From: FEN-1297 sp963834015
GTDB taxonomy: Bacteria > Bacteroidota > Ignavibacteria > Ignavibacteriales > Ignavibacteriaceae
Length of the DNA: 64,000 nt
NCBI GenBank assembly: GCA_963834015.1
Contig: CAWIAG010000004.1
Span: 806,001-870,000, forward strand
Direction: 5' to 3'
Shown here: piece by piece, positions 56,601 through 64,000 of the stretch
How the letters are laid out: each line of letters starts with the position of its first letter
Position numbering within the stretch: position 1 is the first letter of the stretch
The notes under the pieces: model-generated
What the model was told of the DNA's origin: nothing
The model's input: the letters and a program-made list of their open reading frames with translations, nothing else
The model's database searches: none
Translations under genes and position numbers: made by a program

Positions 56601-57546
56601 CGGTTTGATCTTTAAATACAAGTACTACACCCAATATTTTACCGTCTTTATTCTTTATTGGAGCGGCACAGTCGGCAATTGATATTTCAAAGCCGCTTTT
56701 TGAAATTAATAGTGTCTGATCTGCCAATCCGGATATTATGCCTTCACTTAAGACTTTGTGAACGGGGTTTTCAATTCTATCTCGGGTTAATTCATTAATA
56801 ATTTTGAATACTGCTTCAAGCGGTTTGTTAATTGAATCTGCCTCCTTGCAGCCGGTTAAGCCTTCTGCTACCGGGTTCATTTGCTTTATAATTCCATGAT
56901 TATCGGTAACAATAATGCCGTCTCCAATGCTGTATAATGTTGAAAGGGTTGCGCTATGCTTTTCTTCGCTCATCCGTAAAGCCTCTTCAGCATTTTTGCG
57001 CTCGGTAATGTCTGTAATTGTTACCCGGTTAATTAAGGCACCATCTGTTTTTTCAATTAGAACCGAAATTACATTTGCCCAAAAAACAGATCCGTCTCTA
57101 CCTTTCATTCTTAAATCGAACTGTTGTTTTGTGCGGGTCGCAAAAAGGTTTTTCAGGTGTAGAGAATAAATATCATGATCATCTTTTGCTATAAATCTGC
57201 TTAACGGCTTCTTAATTAATAAGGATTTTTGAACACCAAAAAGATTCACTGCAGTAAGATTAACTTCGTTTATTATTCCATTATCGCTCAGCCTTAGGTA
57301 AGCCACAGGCGCAAAGTTAAACATATCCGAATAATTTTCGTTTGCTTCAATCAGTTCAATCTGTGTATTCCTAAGCTCATCATTCTGCATTTCAAGTTCA
57401 ATTTGGTATACATTTAGCTTATGAAGAATTTTTTTTGTATCCAGGGGTGTTAAATCTTTGTTGTTTTTGATTTGCTTTTTTAGTCGTCCTTCAGCAAGAT
57501 TTCTTATTTCCGTATTTCGCTGAGTATCTTTTGCTTTTTTTCCCAT
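53647..57546 (-). CDS. Multi-PAS/GAF sensor histidine kinase
   Basis: 1299 residues, apparently cytoplasmic with no membrane helix. About six PAS domains are readable (starting near 75, 200, 325, 650, 770 and 895) with a GAF domain between the third and fourth (about 455-640). This GAF is cysteine-rich, with LECMCGNIICGRFDPSKAFF (in part) and RNRCNGEGYES. The kinase core has His at H1084 (ASHEFRTPLTTIL), N box LLTNALKFSPEGG, G1 KDNGIGIP and G2 GTGLGLSIV. The second and third PAS domains and the kinase core are closely related to those of the kinase at 61299. Ligands are unknown; the Cys cluster suggests a metal, haem or Fe-S cofactor. Confidence 0.92.
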   Translation of the reverse strand: MGKKAKDTQRNTEIRNLAEGRLKKQIKNNKDLTPLDTKKILHKLNVYQIELEMQNDELRNTQIELIEANENYSDMFNFAPVAYLRLSDNGIINEVNLTAVNLFGVQKSLLIKKPLSRFIAKDDHDIYSLHLKNLFATRTKQQFDLRMKGRDGSVFWANVISVLIEKTDGALINRVTITDITERKNAEEALRMSEEKHSATLSTLYSIGDGIIVTDNHGIIKQMNPVAEGLTGCKEADSINKPLEAVFKIINELTRDRIENPVHKVLSEGIISGLADQTLLISKSGFEISIADCAAPIKNKDGKILGVVLVFKDQTEEKIAQKAIVESRRRFMSLFTNMNEGVGLHELVMDKGNHPVNYRIIDVNPRFEKIIGITRPELTGKLATEVYNISEAPYLEIYSKVAQTGKPYKFETYFDSMDKHFLISAVPWLNDGFATIFTDITERKRFEDEQKANLEILSMVNRIGSKEDFVHAVITYLKDWLKCDAVGIRLKDGIDFPYFETSGFSEKFVRKEKYLCNYNKKGEIARDGTGNPVLECMCGNIICGRFDPSKAFFTEHGSFWSNCTTELLTSTSDEDRQARTRNRCNGEGYESVGLFPLKLGSEIYGLIQVNHKQKGLFNSEVLSILERLANNIAIALSNHLARESLMLSEQKYRSIYENALSGIFRSTPQGRFLSLNPASVKMFGYASEEELINTITDIGKQVYANKEERSKIIAKINKNAFIENYELECLRKDGQSLWILLSMHISRDNNGAIHHYEGIMQNISERKLAEEALRQSEERYRQIYENSSLGIYRTTPNGQILLANPALLKMLHYSSFEEIASRDLEMKGTESVYNRKQFIKLIETGGEVKGLESAWFSSDGTIVYVRENARAVRDSNGKTLYYEGMVEDITERKLAQEAALESEERFRKLFEEHSAVKLLIDFITGKIVDANSATTKYYGWDKEELLKMNINEINTLPAQEFQKAMDKAKNKTKTHFEFQHRLKNGIIRYVDVFSSKVIIGNKEYLHSIVHDITDRKFAEIELEVYRDKLEDLVKERTKELNHANEELQQMIEKEKEIEVLLQKSLEKEKVLNEMKSNFISMASHEFRTPLTTILSSTDLLAKYYKRWEENKIISHYKKIQSSVHYMIAMLDEVLIISRSDRGKIDFNPSELNLKEFSADIIEQLKSQALPAHNIIFDYKLSYQNVLADPKLLNHILNNLLTNALKFSPEGGDIALSVEDEDEFIKFTIKDNGIGIPKEDIHNLFEPFFRAQNSSGIKGTGLGLSIVKRYLELHNGIISLESQPGKGTKFFVKIRKETKN

Positions 57547-57645
57547 TCTAAATTCTTTCGAAATTGAAAATTAATTTTATAAAAATTAATTTCATTGTTT
57601 TTCAAACGCCCCGCATTATGAATGGCATTTTTATCTTATAATAAA

Positions 57646-57662
57646 TCCGGCATGATGCCGGA
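57646..57662. repeat. 17-bp near-perfect palindrome
   Basis: TCCGGCAT (57646-57653), one central G, then ATGCCGGA (57655-57662). It is GC-rich compared with its surroundings and lies 100 bases upstream of the PAS/GAF kinase start. Confidence 0.55.
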
Positions 57663-57971
57663 CAAGTTCTTGAAGTCATTAAATTGCATTATTTAGTTTT
57701 ATAATATTGAATAAATCTTAAATAATAATATCAAATTTCCCGGCTATTGTAAATAGCAGAATTGGGTCTGGTAGTTATGTCCTTGGCCAAAAAGTTAATG
57801 AAATCGTACAGCTCGAATAGATTTGTAAACTAATATTTTGTTGATTCATTATCGTTATGAGCATTAACTATTATAAAATATGGAATATTTTACAAACCAA
57901 TGAAATTAACACAATCAAATGTGGGTTTTATTTTAAATCCCATCATGGCGATCTTTAATCCATTCAATCAG

Positions 57972-57991
57972 CCCACGAATTCATTCGTGGG
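57972..57991. repeat. REP-like hairpin, CCCACGAA
   Basis: CCCACGAA (57972-57979), TTCA loop, TTCGTGGG (57984-57991): a perfect GC-containing 8-bp stem with a four-base loop in an AT-rich spacer. A second, different hairpin follows 24 bases later. Paired short hairpins of this kind are seen in REP elements and at IS200/IS605-type ends, but no transposase is present and this is only a resemblance. Confidence 0.5.
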
Positions 57992-58015
57992 AAAACATTT
58001 TTCAAAAAATCTGAT

Positions 58016-58031
58016 AGTCGTTTTAACGACT
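58016..58031. repeat. REP-like hairpin, AGTCGTT
   Basis: AGTCGTT (58016-58022), TT, AACGACT (58025-58031): a perfect 7-bp stem with a two-base loop, close behind the CCCACGAA hairpin. The two may form one element. Confidence 0.45.
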
Positions 58032-58134
58032 TACTCAATTGTCAATATTTTTCTTTATAAACAATTCTACGTGTTCGGTTTAATTTATTTTAGGACATTA
58101 AGCAGTTATAATCTTTTGAAAAGGCCTAAAATTT

Positions 58135-58159
58135 TCTCTATTCGTACATTGAATAGAGA
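58135..58159. repeat. 9-bp inverted repeat
   Basis: TCTCTATTC (58135-58143) and GAATAGAGA (58151-58159) around a 7-base loop; perfect arms. The third hairpin of the 57.97-58.16 kb cluster. Confidence 0.5.
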
Positions 58160-58404
58160 GTAATGTTAAATGACTCATATAAGCATGAACTTTTATAAAT
58201 AGAGATAAACATTACTGGCTTGTAATTCTTTCCCCTAAATTATTTTATAACCCCAAATTAACGTTATTCAAAATCCGGGTGAATAAAATATTTAAAAAAA
58301 TAAAAAATTTTTAAAATACTTTTTACTATTTAGAATTGAGATTTGACGGAGTTATAATAACTCTGCCTTAACCTCTTAAAGAAAGTTTGTGAATTGTCAG
58401 GCGC

Positions 58405-60552
58405 TTATTTCAGCAATAAAAGCTTCTTTGTATCCACAAAACTGCCTGCCACCATTCTGTAAAAATATACGCCGGAAGCCAGTTCCCTATTGGCAGTGAA
58501 TGATACTGAATAATTACCCGCAGATTTCTGTTCATTTACTAAGGTTGCCGCTTCTTTTCCCAAAACATCGTAAACTTTTATTGTAACCAAACTTGTCTTA
58601 GGTACGGAGTAGTTGATCATAGTTGATGGATTAAAAGGATTTGGAAAATTTTGAGATAGTGAAAAAATTACTGGCAAATTATTTTGTTTCTCTTTAACCG
58701 CAGTGATCATTTCTGAAAGCGGCCTGATCCAAACCCCGTCATAAGTACCTGCAAAAAGATTTGATCCGCTTACATAAAGCGACATAACATATGAACTGTA
58801 GCTGGAAGTCAGTCCGTTGTTAACAGCCGTCCAGCTTGTTCCGTTGTTTGTTGTAAGAAATACTCCTCCCCAGGTGCCTGCAAATATGTTAGTGCCGCTC
58901 ACGGTAAGTGACCAGACCGTATCTACTGCAAGGCCGTTATTCATTGCCGACCAGCTTGTTCCGTTGTTAGTTGATAGGAAAACACCGCCGCCGCTTGTTC
59001 CTGCAAAAAGATTTATTCCGCCTGATGTGTTTTGGCTGTACGCAAGAGTTTGGATATAAGAGTTTGTTAAACCGTTATTCACTGCAGTCCAGTATTTCCC
59101 GCTGTTTGTTGATAGAAAAATGCCTCCGCCAAACGTTCCTGCAAAAAGATTCGTCCCGCCTGATCCATTTGGGGCAGCAGTTACCGAAACTACATTAAGG
59201 TTAGTCAACCCGGAATCTAGCGGAACCCATGTAGACCCGCTGTTTATGTAAACTCCCGCTCCATAGATCCCTGCAAATAAACTGCTTCCGCTTATGACTA
59301 TTGAAGTTACATAAATATAGTAAGGCGAGTCGCTGTTTAGTGCGATCCAGTCTGATCCGTTATCAGTTGAAACAAATCCGCCGCTGCCATTTGTTCCGGC
59401 CAGGATTTCCGTTCCACCTGATTCATTCGGCGAAGCAGCCAGCGAGAGAACTCCCGGGTTTGTCAATCCGTTATTTATCGCAGTCCAACTGTTTCCATTA
59501 TTTGTAGAAAGAAATGCTCCACCATCCAAAGTTCCCGCAACTACGTTTGTACCGCCTGCTCCGTTGGAATAGGAAACGAAAGAGAGAACATCGGAATTCG
59601 TTATTCCCGAATTAACTGGAGTCCATGTTGTCCCGTTATTTGTGGAAAGAAATACACCGCCGCCCCATGTGCCTGCAAATAGATTTTCACCGTTCATTGC
59701 GAGGGCATATACTTTTAGGTTTGTCAAGTCCGTATTAACTGGATTCCAGGTGGTTCCAAGGTCTTGTGATAAATATATGCCGCCTCCGTTTATTGCGGCA
59801 AATAAATTTGCACCTCCCGTTGCGGTAGGGCTTAAAACTATGGATCTGACGGGATATGTATTCATAAGTTCCCAGTTTGTTCCGTTATTTAAAGAACGGT
59901 ATGTCCCTGAATTAGTTTCTGCAATAAGATATGTAGCTATTACGGAAAATGCCACAATAGAATCCTCCGTCAATCCGTTATTTATAGGTGTCCAGCTCGT
60001 TCCATTGTTTGTTGAAAGAAATGCACCGCCTCCGATCGTACCGGCAAAAAGATCTGTTTGGATAACAGCTAGTGCTTGGACTGATGTATTCGTCAATCCT
60101 GTATTAACCTGAGTCCAATTTGTTCCATTGTTTGTTGAAAGATATACGCCGCCGCCGTTTGTTCCGGCAAATAAATTTGATCCGATTATTGAAAAAGATG
60201 TAATTTTTAAATTTGTTAATCCTGTATTAATTGCTGTCCAACTGCTTCCATTGTTTGTTGATAAAAATAAACCGTCGTAAGTGCCTGCATAAATATTAGT
60301 TCCGTCTACGGTAATAAAGTTTACGTATGAATTTGTCAGGCCGTTGTTAACCGATGTCCAGTTCGTTCCATTGTTAGTTGAGAGGAAAATTCCTCCATCT
60401 GCTGTCCCGGCAAAAATATCTGTTCCGCTGGTCCCTTCTAATATTGCTAAACAATTAATATATCCTCCATATGGCCCGTTTGTCTGCGACCACTGAGCAT
60501 TTACCGCGGCAGTAAGGAATGATATGAAAAGGAAAAGTAAATTTTTATACAT
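58405..60552 (-). CDS. Secreted 14-repeat Asp-box beta-propeller protein with T9SS sorting domain
   Basis: 715 residues. A signal peptide (about 1-19) is followed by 14 tandem repeats of about 38-48 residues (roughly 45-615). The consensus is FAGTxGGGxFLSTNNGTxWTxVNNGLTN. Each contains S-T-N-N-G-x-x-W, an Asp-box (BNR) turn with Asn in place of Asp, as in sialidase-like propeller blades; two repeats (near the middle) lack it. Fourteen blades would fit two seven-bladed propellers. The tail (about 630-715; FSLSQNFPNPFNPST...GVYFYRMVAGSF) is a type A T9SS sorting domain. It should be delivered to the cell surface or released. A strong GGAGG Shine-Dalgarno precedes the start. Function, for instance glycan binding, is unknown. 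Confidence 0.9.
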   Translation of the reverse strand: MYKNLLFLFISFLTAAVNAQWSQTNGPYGGYINCLAILEGTSGTDIFAGTADGGIFLSTNNGTNWTSVNNGLTNSYVNFITVDGTNIYAGTYDGLFLSTNNGSSWTAINTGLTNLKITSFSIIGSNLFAGTNGGGVYLSTNNGTNWTQVNTGLTNTSVQALAVIQTDLFAGTIGGGAFLSTNNGTSWTPINNGLTEDSIVAFSVIATYLIAETNSGTYRSLNNGTNWELMNTYPVRSIVLSPTATGGANLFAAINGGGIYLSQDLGTTWNPVNTDLTNLKVYALAMNGENLFAGTWGGGVFLSTNNGTTWTPVNSGITNSDVLSFVSYSNGAGGTNVVAGTLDGGAFLSTNNGNSWTAINNGLTNPGVLSLAASPNESGGTEILAGTNGSGGFVSTDNGSDWIALNSDSPYYIYVTSIVISGSSLFAGIYGAGVYINSGSTWVPLDSGLTNLNVVSVTAAPNGSGGTNLFAGTFGGGIFLSTNSGKYWTAVNNGLTNSYIQTLAYSQNTSGGINLFAGTSGGGVFLSTNNGTSWSAMNNGLAVDTVWSLTVSGTNIFAGTWGGVFLTTNNGTSWTAVNNGLTSSYSSYVMSLYVSGSNLFAGTYDGVWIRPLSEMITAVKEKQNNLPVIFSLSQNFPNPFNPSTMINYSVPKTSLVTIKVYDVLGKEAATLVNEQKSAGNYSVSFTANRELASGVYFYRMVAGSFVDTKKLLLLK

Positions 60553-61298
60553 AAAACCTCCGCCAATTTAAATTCAAAATAGATTTTACCTTCTTGAATT
60601 GCTATGATCATAATCTGTATTGATAACTTTATAAAGTAACTTTTATATTATTGTTATTTTATCTAATCATAAATTACATACACCGAGAATCTCACTAGGA
60701 AAAACCTATTTTGAATTTTACCCCGCAGAAAATTCAAAATAAGTTAAATTAAAATAATCAATTTAAGTCCTTAAAATCAACAGTTTAAGCTTTAACTCCT
60801 TTGGTGTTTAAAAACCTGGCATTGTTTAGCCAATAAGTATAATTTGCTTTTATATTCACATATTTCAGCTCGGAAGTTTTACATTTCAAGAATAGAAATC
60901 TGCGTTAAAATAATATTATGAAATAGTGCTGACGAACATTAAAAACTCCGCCGTCGTGAGTACTAATATCTCTATTCAACCGCATTGTTAAGTGATAAAA
61001 AGTTTTTTTGTTCTCGTGAAGCAGTTGCAGACGGGAACTTGGACAAATGAAAAGCAGCTCCATCCGGGCTATAGTAATTTTAAAATGTCGTTTTTTTTCA
61101 CTTTGTCAGGTCAATAATTGCATCTTAAAAAAAGTTTTCTTAAGCGGGATTCTCTATTTACAATTAGAATGGAAATTGATATTATTATTATCATATTCTT
61201 GAATATTCCAGAACTATCCGGCTCTCAATATTTTGTTAAAAGTGGTGAGCTTCAAAAATATTGAACTTATTCCGCCTTCAAACTTTTAGTAGGTATTT
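60553..61298. other. 746-base divergent spacer with a long hairpin
   Basis: Lies between the propeller gene (minus) and the PAS kinase (plus), so it holds both promoters. No coding frame was accepted. A 13-bp perfect inverted repeat at 60707-60741, with a related inverted copy at 60571-60582, is the one clear structure; the rest is AT-rich with nothing identifiable. Confidence 0.6.
60707..60741. repeat. 13-bp perfect inverted repeat upstream of the propeller gene
   Basis: TATTTTGAATTTT (60707-60719) and AAAATTCAAAATA (60729-60741) flank the loop ACCCCGCAG. A third copy of the core, AATTCAAAATAG at 60571-60582, lies just upstream of the propeller start and is a perfect inverted match to 60706-60717. 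Possible operator array or alternative RNA hairpins. Confidence 0.55.
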
Positions 61299-64000
61299 AT
61301 GAAAGAGGAAGCAAAGACTAAGAAAGAGTTGCTTAAAGAACTTAAGTTACTGCAAAGAAAAATTAATCGTCTCGAAATAGCCAACCGGAAGCTTAGCTGC
61401 AGTTATGCCAATAGAATGGAAGCATCCACAGTGGAACGTATCCATCAAAGCGAAGCCCGGCTTAAACGTGCCGAATTGGCATCAAAATCAGGGAATTGGG
61501 AATTGCATCTAGATTCTAAACTTGTATTATCTTCCGAAGGTGCGGAAAAAATTTATGGGGTTAACAAAAGTCCTCTTGATTATGAAACAATTAAAAGTAA
61601 TCCTCTTCCTGAATATCGTCCGCTGCTTGACAGTGCATTAACTAAATTAATTGAAAACAATCAGCCGTACGATTTAGAATTTAAAATTAAAGCCGCAGAT
61701 ACCGGTGAAATTAAAGATATTCATTCGGTTGCGGAATACGATAAAACAAGGAATATCATTTTCGGAATTATACAAGACATTACTTCCCGTAAACGAACGG
61801 AAAATATTCTGCGCGAAAGCGAAGAAAGGCTCCGTACAACTCTTTATAGTATCGGCGATGGTGTAATTACTGTTAATACCAAAGGCATAATTACGAACAT
61901 GAATTATGTAGCAGAGGAATTAACAGGTTGGTATGAATCGGAGGCAGAAAACAGACCTCTCCAGGAAGTATTCAAAATAATTAATGAACAAACGAGATGT
62001 ACTGTTGAAAACCCTGTAGATAGAGTTTTAACCGAGGGTGTTATAATAGGATTGGCAAATCATACATTATTGATCTCCAAAAATGGCCGTGAAATGCCTA
62101 TTGCAGATAGTGGCGCGCCGATACAAAGTGAAAACGGTGAAATTTTAGGCGTTGTACTGGTATTCAGAGATCAAACTGAAGAAAGAACAGCGCAAAAGTC
62201 CATTGAAGATAGCAGCCGGCGTTTTCTTTCACTCTTTACCAATATAAATGAGGGTGTTGCCCTTCATGAATTAGTATATGATTCCTATAATCATCCCGTT
62301 AACTACCGGATAATCGAGGTTAATCCTCAGTTTGAAAAAATTCTCGGGATAAATCGCGCCGAAGTATTAGGCAAACTTGCAACCCATGCCTATAAGACAA
62401 ATCAGGCTCCGTACTTTGAGATTTATAATAATGTTGTTTTTACTAATAAACCTTGCGAATTTGAAACCTTCTTTGAATCGATGAATAAACATTTTTTTAT
62501 CTCAGTAGTCCCGTGGCTTCAAAATGGCTTCGCTACTATTTTTACTGATATTACCGAACGAAAACAAGTAGAGAAGGCATTGAAAGATTCTTTGGAATGG
62601 CAGGAATCAATATTCGAAGGTTCGCGCGATGCTATTTTTATTTCAGATTATGATTCTAAATTTGTAATGGTCAATAAAGCCGCTTGCCGGTTGACCGGTT
62701 ATTCAAAAACAGAATTATTGCAAATGAAGATTCCAGGTTTACATGAATCTTTGGATTTACAGGCATATTTGCTTCATCATGATAAAATAATGGATGGAGA
62801 AGAAATACTAACTGAATCAAAAATTCTAACTAAAGATGGAAATAAGATTGATACTGAATTTAATAATAAGCGAATTATAATTGACAACAAATATTATATG
62901 CATTCATCAGCTCGTGACATTACTGAACGCAAACTTGCTGAATCAACTCTTCGTGAGTCACACGCGTTGACTAATGCCATTGTTGAAAGCACATTTGATA
63001 TGATTTGGTCCGTTGATCCGGAAAAATTTACTCTTCTTACATTCAATTACAGCCTTAAAGAGTTTTTCCTCAAAAGGGATGGCCTTATTATACGCAGCGG
63101 TATGTCCCAGGAAGAACTGTTCAAAGATGATGGTCAAATAAATTCTTGGAAAGGATTTTACCGGAGAGCGCTCTTACAAGGTCCTTTTTCTGTTGAGTAC
63201 TCCGTCTCTGCAGGTACCAATATTTTACAATTAACTTTTAACCTGCTGAAAACCGATGACAAAGTATTCGGAATATCTGTGTTCGGTAAAGACATTACTG
63301 AAAAAGTCGAAAAAGAGAAAGAACTAAAACTATACCATGAAGGTCTTGAAAAACTTGTAGCAGAAAAAACTGAACAATTAACAAAGCAGAATGTTTTCTT
63401 TAGAACGCTTATAGATACTATACCAAATCCCGTTTATGTTAAAGATATGGACTTCAGATATACTGAAGTGAACAAAGCTTATGAAGAATTTTTCAATATT
63501 AAACGTAAAGATATTTTAGGCAAAACTATTTTCGATACAGCTCCAATTGAAACTGCATACCGCGTAAAAAAGTTGGATGAACAGCTTTTAAGTGATCACA
63601 AAAGTATTGTCTATGAGTCTTCTACTCAAATTAAACAGAAAAACACAATCCCAATTATGGTTTATAAATCGTCCTTTGGGCTCCCGGGTAAAAAACCGGA
63701 AGGGATTACAGCTTTGATAATTGATATTTCAAAACAAAAGGAAATGGAAAAAACAACCTTAGAAGCGCTGCAGAAAGAAAAAGCGCTTAATGAAATAAAA
63801 ACTAATTTCATCTCGATGACTTCGCATGAGTTTAGAACACCTCTTACTACTATTTTATCTTCTGCGGAATTATTAGCAAAGTATTATAAGAAGTGGGAAG
63901 AAACTAAAATTATGGGACATTATAGTAAAATTCAAAATTCAGTTCAGTTTATGATAGCTATGCTTGATGAAGTTCTTATTATAAGCAGAAGTGATCGGGG
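61299..64000 (+). CDS. Multi-PAS sensor histidine kinase, truncated by the window end
   Basis: Open from the ATG at 61299 (with an AGGT ahead of it) to the last base, 900 codons, no stop. A coiled coil (1-65) precedes about six PAS domains (near 65, 180, 305, 425, 545 and 690). The kinase core begins with His at about H843 (MTSHEFRTPLTTILSS); the ATPase domain lies outside the window. No membrane helix is seen. The second and third PAS domains and the phosphoacceptor helix closely match those of the 1299-residue kinase at 53647-57546 (for instance FTNINEGVALHELV against FTNMNEGVGLHELV), so they are paralogues. It lacks the Cys-rich GAF domain. Confidence 0.9.
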   Translation, partial: MKEEAKTKKELLKELKLLQRKINRLEIANRKLSCSYANRMEASTVERIHQSEARLKRAELASKSGNWELHLDSKLVLSSEGAEKIYGVNKSPLDYETIKSNPLPEYRPLLDSALTKLIENNQPYDLEFKIKAADTGEIKDIHSVAEYDKTRNIIFGIIQDITSRKRTENILRESEERLRTTLYSIGDGVITVNTKGIITNMNYVAEELTGWYESEAENRPLQEVFKIINEQTRCTVENPVDRVLTEGVIIGLANHTLLISKNGREMPIADSGAPIQSENGEILGVVLVFRDQTEERTAQKSIEDSSRRFLSLFTNINEGVALHELVYDSYNHPVNYRIIEVNPQFEKILGINRAEVLGKLATHAYKTNQAPYFEIYNNVVFTNKPCEFETFFESMNKHFFISVVPWLQNGFATIFTDITERKQVEKALKDSLEWQESIFEGSRDAIFISDYDSKFVMVNKAACRLTGYSKTELLQMKIPGLHESLDLQAYLLHHDKIMDGEEILTESKILTKDGNKIDTEFNNKRIIIDNKYYMHSSARDITERKLAESTLRESHALTNAIVESTFDMIWSVDPEKFTLLTFNYSLKEFFLKRDGLIIRSGMSQEELFKDDGQINSWKGFYRRALLQGPFSVEYSVSAGTNILQLTFNLLKTDDKVFGISVFGKDITEKVEKEKELKLYHEGLEKLVAEKTEQLTKQNVFFRTLIDTIPNPVYVKDMDFRYTEVNKAYEEFFNIKRKDILGKTIFDTAPIETAYRVKKLDEQLLSDHKSIVYESSTQIKQKNTIPIMVYKSSFGLPGKKPEGITALIIDISKQKEMEKTTLEALQKEKALNEIKTNFISMTSHEFRTPLTTILSSAELLAKYYKKWEETKIMGHYSKIQNSVQFMIAMLDEVLIISRSDR

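Larger units (their letters stand above)
57547..58404. other. 858-base palindrome-rich spacer
   Basis: No convincing gene; the longest frame (57900-58163, 87 codons) is judged spurious. Five perfect inverted repeats are seen: 57646-57662 (TCCGGCAT-G-ATGCCGGA), 57972-57991, 58016-58031, 58135-58159 and 58349-58363. It lies between the end of the propeller gene and the start of the PAS/GAF kinase (both minus), so it should also hold the kinase promoter and a terminator. Confidence 0.6.

Noticed and set aside
57900..58163. 87-codon plus-strand ORF in the palindrome-rich spacer
   Set aside because: It contains three of the palindromes, has a low-complexity hydrophobic product, no ribosome-binding site and no recognisable family.
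59642..60112. 156-codon plus-strand ORF and similar ones across 58.8-60.1 kb
   Set aside because: Antisense to the repeat protein; the apparent repeats (VPLFVERNxPPP) are the reverse reading of the Asp-box repeats.
1..64000. CRISPR arrays, tRNA, rRNA, insertion sequences or prophage genes
   Set aside because: No regularly spaced repeats, no cloverleaf-like segments with CCA-type ends, and no transposase, integrase or phage structural motifs were found on either strand.

Overview
The window looks like chromosome from an AT-rich, Gram-negative member of the FCB superphylum, most likely Ignavibacteria (Bacteroidota/Chlorobi side). This is an inference from content. A type A T9SS sorting domain ends the secreted protein at 58405-60552. 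A FISUMP-domain protein sits at 51399-52058. There is a full outer-membrane gene set (LptE, BamA/TamA-like, MlaEFD, WaaA, two family-9 glycosyltransferases) and a large PAS-kinase signalling repertoire. No transposase, phage gene, CRISPR array, rRNA or tRNA was seen. The window cuts a gene at each end: a 30-residue CDS tail at the left and a large histidine kinase at the right that is open to the last base. || Layout: 0.3-27.4 kb is almost entirely plus-strand housekeeping and envelope genes, many translationally coupled by short overlaps. In order: an MBL-fold hydrolase; a PspF-like sigma-54 activator overlapping lptE; a processive family-2 glycosyltransferase and TPR protein; 3-methyladenine glycosylase coupled to a heptosyltransferase-like gene; DUF3108, CPBP protease, zinc-ribbon/DUF2007 and cdsA; rimO; a PfkB kinase; a BamA/TamA-like barrel; UbiA prenyltransferase; rnhB-yraN; a terminator; mlaE-mlaF-mlaD; uvrA; a two-domain M16 peptidase; and an aminotransferase overlapping ATP-dependent PEPCK behind a good sigma-70-type promoter. 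A strong terminator at 27419-27448 closes this half. || 27.6-35.2 kb is a minus-strand signalling cluster: a 1414-residue 7TM/multi-PAS kinase, a REC-LytTR regulator, a receiver-kinase hybrid and a small PAS kinase of an atypical HATPase subfamily. A pair of AACGCGT direct repeats one 20-bp step apart lies upstream of the hybrid and may be a LytTR site. || 35.6-53.1 kb is mixed: Gdx/SugE exporter, NUDIX, exported asparaginase and DinB on plus; waaA with a GT9 gene, a heterodimeric-type ABC exporter pair flanking a D-2-hydroxyacid dehydrogenase, serS, leuS, a TlpA-like redoxin and the FISUMP protein on minus; then a small FUSC-like membrane protein on plus. || 53.1-64 kb is a second sensory region: a CheY-like receiver, a 1299-residue PAS/GAF kinase with a cysteine-rich GAF domain, an 858-bp palindrome-rich spacer, a secreted 14-repeat Asp-box propeller protein, and a paralogous PAS kinase running off the window. 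The most unusual material is non-coding (palindrome clusters at 35.4, 57.6-58.4 and 60.7 kb and the 29.9-kb direct repeats) and in the architecture of the sensor and transporter proteins.
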